This document shows, piece by piece, positions 1 to 4,509 of a DNA stretch of 6,172 nt. The translations under genes and the position numbers were made by a program. Within the stretch, counting starts at the first letter, position 1, and every line of letters begins with the position of its first letter. The stretch is from Clostridia bacterium (GTDB taxonomy: Bacteria; Bacillota_A; Clostridia; Christensenellales; CAG-138): positions 1-6,172 of the forward strand of contig JAFZJT010000322.1 in NCBI GenBank assembly GCA_017553815.1. Reading direction: 5' to 3'. The notes beneath the pieces were generated by a model that saw only the letters and a program-made list of their open reading frames with translations, ran no database searches and was not told the DNA's origin.

Positions 1-9
1 AATTTCTGA

Positions 10-180
10 TCAGGTATCCGAGCCGTCTGCGGCCGTTTTCGTCTGTTTCGCCGATTCAGCGCGCGCTTTGCTGAAGCGCTGGTAGTCGTCAATGCTGCCT
101 GATTTTGCAAACCTTCGCCAGTGCTCGAGCTCATTCATGCTTTTTTGACAGATCATATTTTTATTCTTTGAGTCTTCCAT
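10..180 (-). CDS. Small protein with YqzL-like W-x2-F-x2-[ST]G-x-[IV]-x2-Y motif
   Basis: A 56-residue hydrophilic protein read on the minus strand. I place the start at 180 because AGGAGG (186-191, minus strand) lies 5 nt upstream. An in-frame ATG at 231 would add 17 residues but has no such site. Residues 21-33 carry a W-RRF-AKSGSI-DDY pattern (W21, F24, G28, Y33). From memory this resembles the short motif of the YqzL family, small Firmicutes proteins of unknown function often encoded next to recO. Here recO is the neighbour but lies divergently, whereas yqzL is usually co-oriented with it. No signal peptide or membrane segment is visible, and the C-terminal third is rich in K, A, S, D and T. 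That it is a real gene is supported by the ribosome site; the family link is an inference from one short motif. Confidence 0.55.
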   Translation of the reverse strand: MEDSKNKNMICQKSMNELEHWRRFAKSGSIDDYQRFSKARAESAKQTKTAADGSDT

Positions 181-257
181 ACCTGCCTCCTGCGGTTTTC
201 GTTTCGGTATTATTCTTAACAGATTCCGCATATCGAATCAAGCAAAAAAGGGGAAAC

Positions 258-320
258 ATGGAAAACTGCGGAAGAATTATTTGTTGCTGTCCGTACATTA
301 TGCGGAATGGCAAAATATAG
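258..320 (+). CDS. Possible 20-residue leader peptide upstream of recO
   Basis: A short frame starting with ATG at 258, preceded by an AAAAGGGG run ending about 4 nt upstream, encodes 20 residues including three consecutive cysteines. Its TAG stop (318-320) overlaps the AGGTG (319-323) that would serve as the recO ribosome site, and recO begins 11 nt after the stop. This arrangement would allow translational coupling. I do not recognise the peptide, and a frame this short could be chance. The only evidence is the ribosome site and the geometry. Confidence 0.3.
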   Translation: MENCGRIICCCPYIMRNGKI

Positions 321-331
321 GTGCATAGGCT

Positions 332-1054
332 ATGGCATTCGACAAGCTGAACGGCATAGTTCTTCGCTATGCGGACTACAAGGAAAACGACAGGATACTT
401 ACGGTGCTCACGCGCGAGCGCGGTATTGTTTCTTTGACTGCGCGCGGCGTTCGCTCGGCGAAACCGAACAATGCCTGCGCCGTCAAGGACAGCTTCTGCT
501 GTGGTGAATTCGTTGTTTATGAAAGAAACGGGATCGAATACATATCCTCTTCGTCGGTGATCGAAGCGTTCTATCCCATTCGCGAGGACTACGACCGATT
601 CTCTGCTGCTGCTCAGATCGCGGATATCGTTAAAAGAGCGGCGGACATATCAAAAAACGATGAAATGTTTATGTTGGTTTATTATGCGTTCAGCTTCCTT
701 GCATACGGAAAGGCGTCGCATAGGGATCTTTTCATTGGCTTTATCGCAAAATTCATCGCGATCGAGGGCTACGAGCCGATAATCACATATTGCGTAAACT
801 GCGGCAAAAGCGTATTGAACTACAAACGCATCCGCTTCTCAAACTCGCTTGGAGGCTCTTTATGCGATGAGTGTTCCTCGAACGAAGCCGATTATGCCGC
901 GGAATCGATGGAGGCGCTCAGACGCATTATCCTTCTTGACAGCAGGGAGCTTGACCGCATAAGGCTGAGCGAAACCATGCAGACCGACCTTTTCAAACTC
1001 CTTTCCGAGCACATGAGATACAGCATCGGACAAAGCATAAGGCCGCTGAAATGA
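332..1054 (+). CDS. recO: DNA repair protein RecO
   Basis: A 240-residue RecO, the recombination mediator that works with RecR (and RecF) to load RecA on SSB-coated single-stranded DNA; it also anneals strands. Length is normal for Firmicutes. The N-terminal OB-fold (about residues 1-80) opens with the typical GIVLR-x4-KENDRILTVLT-x-ERG pattern. The helical C-terminal part contains the zinc-binding cluster C154-x2-C157 and C178-x2-C181. The start at 332 is supported by AGGTG at 319-323 (8 nt spacing) and by the fit of the N-terminus to the family. The ribosome site is modest, and a 20-codon leader frame ends just before it. era, which often precedes recO, is not seen; a small divergent gene lies upstream and a tRNA downstream. 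No clear terminator is visible between recO and the tRNA promoter. The identification is firm. Confidence 0.95.
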   Translation: MAFDKLNGIVLRYADYKENDRILTVLTRERGIVSLTARGVRSAKPNNACAVKDSFCCGEFVVYERNGIEYISSSSVIEAFYPIREDYDRFSAAAQIADIVKRAADISKNDEMFMLVYYAFSFLAYGKASHRDLFIGFIAKFIAIEGYEPIITYCVNCGKSVLNYKRIRFSNSLGGSLCDECSSNEADYAAESMEALRRIILLDSRELDRIRLSETMQTDLFKLLSEHMRYSIGQSIRPLK

Positions 1055-1098
1055 ATGTCGAATAAATGTATGTGCGCTGTTTTGATTTGATTTTGATA

Positions 1099-1127
1099 TT
1101 GACAAGCTGCTCTATATCGGTTATACT
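1099..1127 (+). promoter_or_regulatory. Sigma-A promoter of tRNA-Gly
   Basis: TTGACA (1099-1104) is a perfect -35 box, followed after exactly 17 bp by TATACT (1122-1127), a 5/6 match to the -10 consensus. Transcription would start near 1134, a few bases before the mature tRNA 5' end at 1143. Such a strong promoter immediately before a tRNA is expected for the housekeeping sigma factor. Confidence 0.88.
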
Positions 1128-1142
1128 TTGATAGTATCCAGC

Positions 1143-1216
1143 GCGGGTGTAGCTCAGTGGCAGAGCGTCGGCTTCCCAAGCCGATAATGTGGGTTCGATT
1201 CCCATCACCCGCTCCA
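1143..1216 (+). tRNA. tRNA-Gly, anticodon CCC, CCA encoded
   Basis: A complete 74-nt cloverleaf. The acceptor stem is GCGGGTG (1143-1149) with CACCCGC (1206-1212). The D stem is GCTC/GAGC (1152-1155, 1163-1166). The anticodon stem is TCGGC/GCCGA (1168-1172, 1180-1184) around the loop TTCCCAA, putting anticodon CCC at 1175-1177, which reads GGG glycine codons. The variable loop is TAAT. The T stem is GTGGG/CCCAT (1189-1193, 1201-1205) with loop TTCGATT. Discriminator T1213 precedes a genome-encoded CCA (1214-1216). It has its own promoter. The CCA is also the foot of the hairpin that follows. Confidence 0.97.
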
Positions 1217-1248
1217 TTGGAAAGCACCCAAAGGGTGTTTTCCAATGG
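1214..1248 (+). other. 16-bp hairpin starting at the tRNA CCA
   Basis: Bases 1214-1229 pair with 1233-1248 around an AAA loop, with a single G-U pair (G1224 with T1238). The 5' arm begins with the tRNA CCA. No T-run follows, so this is not a standard terminator. It is likely transcribed with the tRNA as a 3' trailer and could influence 3'-end processing. The segment 1221-1229 is also perfectly complementary to 1414-1422 inside the later terminator, so an alternative long-range pairing exists. Confidence 0.7.
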
Positions 1249-1257
1249 GATGGAATA

Positions 1258-1387
1258 GAGGGGAATCGAAGCCGCAAGTGCAAATCGCAACAGTGTTGTG
1301 ATTTGAACGGCCGGATTTTTCGACGCAGGGCGAATGCAAGCGGGTTTAGCGAGCATGAGACCCGAAGCGCGAAGAATGATTCCTTTT
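1258..1387 (+). ncRNA. Structured non-coding element downstream of tRNA-Gly (unnamed)
   Basis: A compact, branched, RNA-like fold is visible by eye. The closing stem pairs GGAATC (1262-1267) with GATTCC (1378-1383), extendable by G-U pairs. Hairpin A pairs 1281-1291 with 1295-1305: 11 bp, loop AGT, one G-U. A short TTCG/CGAA pairing joins 1319-1322 with 1331-1334. Hairpin B pairs CGGGTTT (1341-1347) with AGACCCG (1358-1364) around a 10-nt loop. No credible reading frame with a ribosome site covers it. It lies between the tRNA and a terminator, so it is probably co-transcribed. I cannot assign it to a named RNA family. It could also be a dispersed intergenic repeat; only one copy is in this window. 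The strand is inferred from the tRNA promoter. Confidence 0.45.
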
Positions 1388-1401
1388 CCGCCCAAAGCCA
1401 T

Positions 1402-1429
1402 AAGTGCCCGATCGGGTGCTTTTGTTTTT
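1402..1429 (+). terminator. Rho-independent terminator of the tRNA-Gly transcript
   Basis: AAGTGCCC (1402-1409) pairs with GGGTGCTT (1414-1421) around loop GATC, with two central G-U pairs, and is followed by a T-rich tract TTTTGTTTTT (1420-1429). Its 3' arm (1414-1422) could pair instead with 1221-1229 beside the tRNA. Confidence 0.75.
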
Positions 1430-1433
1430 AATA

Positions 1434-1583
1434 CTAAACTCTGACTAAAACCAGACTTCTTGTCGGTTGTTTTCCGTCCTGGTCTCTCTTCGCTCAACGA
1501 TACTCCATATCGCCTCGCTCCGTTCGACTTCGACAGGACGAAAAACCACTCGGCAATTTAGTCCGCTTTTAATCAGAGCTTAG
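1434..1583. repeat. Miniature inverted-repeat (MITE-like) element, copy 1
   Basis: This 150-bp non-coding element has a second, diverged copy at 4329-4482 in the same orientation; the two agree at very roughly 85-90% of positions by eye. Its ends, 1434-1450 and 1567-1583, are inverted repeats matching at 15 of 17 positions (CTAAACTCTGACTAAAA versus CTAAGCTCTGATTAAAA). It is flanked by TA on both sides (1432-1433 and 1584-1585), as expected for TA target duplication by IS630/mariner-type transposases. Further internal complementarity (around GTTTTCCGTCCTG and CAGGACGAAAAAC, and CGATA-CTCCA-TATCG at the centre, 1498-1512) means the whole unit can fold into a long hairpin. It sits directly behind the tRNA-operon terminator and 64 bp before the phosphatase gene. 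No transposase is encoded. Confidence 0.85.
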
Positions 1584-1647
1584 TATAAAATCAACTTTCT
1601 TTCTGCACTGTAAGGCTTAATATTTCGGTGCCTATAGCGGAGGACAT

Positions 1648-2454
1648 ATGATCGATATTCACAATCACATAGTTTGGGGAATAGACGACGGTTCCAACAA
1701 CGAGCTGACTTCGTTTGAGATGGGCGTGATCGCCGCCTCGAGCGGAATAACCGATATCATCGCCACTCCGCACTGCATTCCGGGCAGATTTGAGAACTAC
1801 TGCGGCTCCGAATTCGACGCCGCTTTTTCGAAGCTTCGCGAGGCGCTTTCCGGGGAAAAGGCGACATCCCGCCTCCGCATCCATCGCGGCATGGAGGTCT
1901 TTGCATGCGATTCAACGCCCGAGGATTACGATAACGGAAGGATCTGCTGCCTTGCCGAGTCAAACTATATGCTCGTTGAATGCGATTTCGATGAGGATCC
2001 GTGGTTCTTTAGGGACGTGCTCATGGCGCTCAAGCAGCGCGGAGTTCGTCCGATCATCGCACACCCCGAGCGCTATTATTTTGCGCACGACAGCATTCGC
2101 TATCTTTTCGACCTTGTGAACCTCGGCTGCGCGCTTCAGCTCGACAGCGACAGCATAATAGGTGAATTCGGCAGCACCTGCCGCGGCATTGCGCTCGAAC
2201 TGCTTTCTTCAAGAGCGGCGCAGCTCGTTGCGAGCGATGCGCATGACCAAACCTCCCGCGTGCCGAATATGCGAGGCATCGCCGACTACGTTGCACAAAG
2301 GTTTTCATACAACTATGCAAGTCTTCTTTTTGAGGACAATCCGCGCAGGATAATCGAAAACAAACCTCTTCTTTTTCGGGGGCAGTCTCCGCGTGGAGGC
2401 GGGTCGCTGCCCAGCTCGCGCATTTTGACCGATGAAGAGTATTGGGGAGTGTAA
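1648..2454 (+). CDS. CpsB/YwqE-type PHP-domain protein-tyrosine phosphatase
   Basis: A 268-residue protein of the CpsB/CapC/YwqE family: manganese-dependent PHP-fold tyrosine phosphatases that dephosphorylate bacterial tyrosine kinases controlling capsule or exopolysaccharide export. The metal-site motifs are all present in order: MIDIHNH (H5, H7) with GIDDGS (11-16), ATPH (39-42), GMEV (E83), AHPER (138-142) and SDAH (196-199). Length is close to the usual ~255, with a glycine/serine-rich tail after about residue 240. GGAGG at 1639-1643, 4 nt before the ATG, fixes the start. No kinase, chain-length regulator or glycosyltransferase gene is adjacent, so the polysaccharide role is inferred from family only. 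It runs convergent with sigK, with 35 bp between stops and no obvious terminator there. Its 5' region is the repeat plus 64 bp, in which I see no convincing promoter. Confidence 0.88.
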   Translation: MIDIHNHIVWGIDDGSNNELTSFEMGVIAASSGITDIIATPHCIPGRFENYCGSEFDAAFSKLREALSGEKATSRLRIHRGMEVFACDSTPEDYDNGRICCLAESNYMLVECDFDEDPWFFRDVLMALKQRGVRPIIAHPERYYFAHDSIRYLFDLVNLGCALQLDSDSIIGEFGSTCRGIALELLSSRAAQLVASDAHDQTSRVPNMRGIADYVAQRFSYNYASLLFEDNPRRIIENKPLLFRGQSPRGGGSLPSSRILTDEEYWGV

Positions 2455-2489
2455 GCACGGGCAGAATCTAATATCTCGTTTCCACCGCA

Positions 2490-3182
2490 TCATATCTTTC
2501 CCTCAAGGCATTCATTCAGCTTCATAAGCGCTCGCTTTTCTATCCTTGAAACATACGATCTGGATATGTTCATGCGTTTTCCGACTTCGCGTTGAGTCAG
2601 CGGCATGCCGCTGTCGAGTCCGTATCTGAGTCGAATTATCTCCCGCTCCTGTTTGGTCAGCAAAACATCGACCGCATTTCTGAGCGCTCTTCCGATTGAA
2701 TTCGAGATTATACCGTCGATGATCGGTTCGTTATCCGAGGGCAGGATGTCCGAAAGCGTTATTTCGTTGCCGTCCCTGTCAGTGCCGATCGGTTCCTCGA
2801 GCGCAATATCCGACATACGCTTTTTTTCGCTTCGTATAAACATCAATATCTCATTTTCTATGCATCTTGAAGCATACCCCGCGAGCGTTCTGCATTTTTC
2901 GGCGTTGAAGGTATTCACGGCTTTAATAAGACCGATGGAGCCGATCGAAATTAGATCGTCGGCGCTTCTTCCCGCAGAGGTGTATTTTTTGGCTATATGG
3001 GCAACAAGTCGCAGATTGTGCTCGATCAGTTCGTTTCGCGCGTCCTGATCTCCTTTTAAAAACCTATCGAGCAATTCTTTTTCTTCGCTCGATGCGAGCG
3101 GGGGTGGAAATCCGTTTTTCTTTACAACAACGCCGATGAATACAAATGCGCTGCCGATCAGACTGGATAATAAACCAAACAT
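2490..3182 (-). CDS. sigK: Sporulation sigma factor pro-sigma-K
   Basis: A 230-residue sigma-70-family factor that directs late mother-cell transcription (coat, cortex, maturation) in sporulation. The N-terminus is a hydrophobic pro-sequence (residues 2-20), which in the family tethers the inactive precursor to membrane until cleavage by SpoIVFB. Then follow FPPPL (25-29), region 2 (about 54-117, with NLRLVAHI, DDLISIGSIGLIKA and YASRCIENEILM) and region 4 (about 172-222), ending in a helix-turn-helix (196-217, SRSYVSRIEKRALMK). RLVAHI and SRSYVSRIEKRALMK fit sigma-K rather than sigma-E. The start at 3182 is chosen because AAAGGTGG (3188-3195, minus strand) lies 5 nt upstream and the product then matches family length; the frame stays open to 3323 without family-like sequence. 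The gene is uninterrupted, with no skin-type insertion. No mother-cell promoter could be placed with confidence. Confidence 0.94.
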   Translation of the reverse strand: MFGLLSSLIGSAFVFIGVVVKKNGFPPPLASSEEKELLDRFLKGDQDARNELIEHNLRLVAHIAKKYTSAGRSADDLISIGSIGLIKAVNTFNAEKCRTLAGYASRCIENEILMFIRSEKKRMSDIALEEPIGTDRDGNEITLSDILPSDNEPIIDGIISNSIGRALRNAVDVLLTKQEREIIRLRYGLDSGMPLTQREVGKRMNISRSYVSRIEKRALMKLNECLEGKI

Positions 3183-3370
3183 AGCTGCCACCTTTCTATA
3201 AAACGTTCTATGATGCTTGAGCGGCTCTTGCCCTATTTTGGACGTCACATTGCCAATAGAAGATATGTTCGCTCTCGCAAGAAAATGTCGTTTTATCGCG
3301 CAAACTGTTTGAAGTTGGTGCAAAGTGTTCGGTTTTCGCTCTTTTTGTTAGTTTTTATCAAATTAAAATA

Positions 3371-3399
3371 TTGAATTTTTTATGATTATGATGTAGAAT
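3371..3399 (+). promoter_or_regulatory. Probable sigma-A promoter of the Spo0A-like gene
   Basis: TTGAAT (3371-3376) and TAGAAT (3394-3399) are separated by 17 bp, matching the -35 and -10 boxes at 4/6 and 5/6 positions. A second TAGAAT occurs at 3405-3410. Transcription would begin about 30 bases before the ATG at 3436. The rest of the 253-bp sigK/Spo0A-like intergenic region (3183-3435) holds no gene that I can support. Confidence 0.55.
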
Positions 3400-3435
3400 C
3401 CAAATAGAATCGGATACTGCTCAAGGAGAAAACAA

Positions 3436-4326
3436 ATGAAAAGTGATAATAAAACCGAATCTTTGATCGATCCGAAGCCGAGTTCTCTCATAATCTGTGA
3501 AAAGAAGGCGGACGGTTCTTCGCAAGTCCAAGCGCAGTCGAACAGCTTTTCACAGCTTGTTTCGAGCGCTCTTACCAAGTATTTCTCCAGCGCTCCGATC
3601 GTTTCCTCTGCGGAAGAGATTTGGGAGGAGCTCTTTCGCGAGATACCCGCTGTTATTCTTGTTGATCTCAATCTTAGGAGCATGGATGCTCTCGGTCTTG
3701 TTCGAAGTCTCAGATCAAGTAAGTTCTGCTTGGATATTCGCTACTTCATCCTATGCGGAAAGCTAAACGATTCCATAAACGGTATCTGTACGCACAATAG
3801 TATCGACGGTGCTTTTTCGTATGATGACGATGCCGAGTCTGTGGCCGAGAAGGTGTTTATAAAGTATTCGGAGATGGCAGCAACTTCGTCCGAGCGAAGG
3901 CTCAGCACTCTGTCGCAGATGATAAATGACAGCTCTTTCTTCAGCGATCACAAAACCGTTTGGGAGCTTGGCTCGAGGATCACGGATGCACTGCTTCTGC
4001 CCCTTGGGTTCAACAGCGCTCATAAGGGCACCAAATACCTTGAGACCGTTATCTGCATGAGGGTCTTCGGAGCCGAAAGGGATATGCGCAGGCTCTATGA
4101 GCATACTGCGGAATGCTATTTCACCACCCCTTCGGCGGTCGAGAAGGCGATAAGGTATTCGATCGAGCGCGCGTGGAGCGGATCAAGTCCCTATATGCAA
4201 TACCGTATGTTCGGTAATTCGGTGGATCCGGAGAGAGGCAAGCCGACTGCCTCCGAATTTGTTGAAACCATCGTGCGCCATACTCTTGAGCGCTTGTGCG
4301 GAGTAATCGATTACAAGAACTATTGA
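3436..4326 (+). CDS. Spo0A paralogue with degenerate receiver domain
   Basis: A 296-residue response-regulator-like protein. Residues about 181-287 align well with the Spo0A C-terminal DNA-binding domain, including HKG (196-198), the recognition helix TTPSAVEKAIRYSIERAW (230-247) and GKPTASEF (268-275). Compared with B. subtilis Spo0A as I recall it, the helix keeps the Glu (E236) and the last Arg (R240) but changes two other Arg to Ala (A234) and Lys (K237). Residues about 17-140 look like a receiver fold. The phospho-acceptor Asp is kept (D77 in ILVDLNL), but the acidic pair is C21-E22, the switch Thr is C107 (FILCGK), the conserved Lys is missing near 127-129, and the MP after the Asp is LR. 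Ordinary phosphorelay control therefore seems unlikely. AAGGAG (3423-3428) lies 7 nt before the ATG. It diverges from sigK, and spoIVB, the usual spo0A neighbour, is absent. It is probably a paralogue rather than Spo0A itself, though the rest of the genome is not visible. Confidence 0.88.
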   Translation: MKSDNKTESLIDPKPSSLIICEKKADGSSQVQAQSNSFSQLVSSALTKYFSSAPIVSSAEEIWEELFREIPAVILVDLNLRSMDALGLVRSLRSSKFCLDIRYFILCGKLNDSINGICTHNSIDGAFSYDDDAESVAEKVFIKYSEMAATSSERRLSTLSQMINDSSFFSDHKTVWELGSRITDALLLPLGFNSAHKGTKYLETVICMRVFGAERDMRRLYEHTAECYFTTPSAVEKAIRYSIERAWSGSSPYMQYRMFGNSVDPERGKPTASEFVETIVRHTLERLCGVIDYKNY

Positions 4327-4328
4327 TA

Positions 4329-4482
4329 CTAAACTCTGACTAAATCGGACTTCTTGTCGGTTGTTTTCCGCCCTGTCTTTGCCTTTCTTCGCTCGACGAT
4401 ACTCCATATCGCCACGCTCCGTTTGACTTCGACATGACGAAAAACTCCTCGGCAATTTAGTCCGCTTTTAATCAGGGCTTAG
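4329..4482. repeat. Miniature inverted-repeat (MITE-like) element, copy 2
   Basis: This 154-bp copy of the element at 1434-1583 is in the same orientation. The terminal inverted repeats (4329-4345 and 4466-4482) match at 13 of 17 positions, more decayed than in copy 1. The left flank is TA (4327-4328) and the right flank CA (4483-4484), consistent with a TA duplication that has mutated. It contains a few extra bases near 4375-4380 relative to copy 1. It starts two bases after the Spo0A-like stop codon and ends 27 bp before the amidohydrolase start, filling almost the entire intergenic gap. Its long hairpin could act as a terminator or RNA-stability element; no T-run follows it. Confidence 0.84.
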
Positions 4483-4509
4483 CATGAGTTTGATTTTGAA
4501 AAGTGAAGC

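Noticed and set aside
181..231. Longer start for the small minus-strand gene at 231
   Set aside because: The ATG at 180 has a perfect AGGAGG at ideal distance; the extension is basic, low in family likeness and would overlap that ribosome site.
1214..1248. Hairpin after the tRNA as the terminator
   Set aside because: The stem is strong, but the bases after it are GATGGAATAG with no T-run. The hairpin at 1402-1421 with its T tract is the better terminator.
892..1497. Long minus-strand frames (892-1497 and 993-1283) across the tRNA
   Set aside because: They are antisense to the tRNA and recO; the GIEPTLSAWEADALPLSY-like string is the usual artefact of translating the tRNA complement. No ribosome site fits.
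2605..3048. 147-codon plus-strand frame opposite sigK
   Set aside because: It is fully antisense to conserved sigma-factor regions, with low-complexity Ser/Ile composition and no ribosome site.
3240..3300. CATA-type -10 boxes for sigma-E or sigma-K upstream of sigK
   Set aside because: CATATCTT- and CATAGAAC-like strings exist on the minus strand, but none has a matching -35 at the right spacing.
3183..3323. Longer sigK start at 3323 giving 277 residues
   Set aside because: The extra 47 residues do not resemble sigma-K, and the ATG at 3182 has AAAGGTGG 5 nt upstream and gives the family's usual N-terminal pro-sequence.
1434..4482. The two repeats as a CRISPR array
   Set aside because: There are only two copies, each ~150 bp with inverted ends and 2.7 kb of genes between them; there is no repeat-spacer periodicity.
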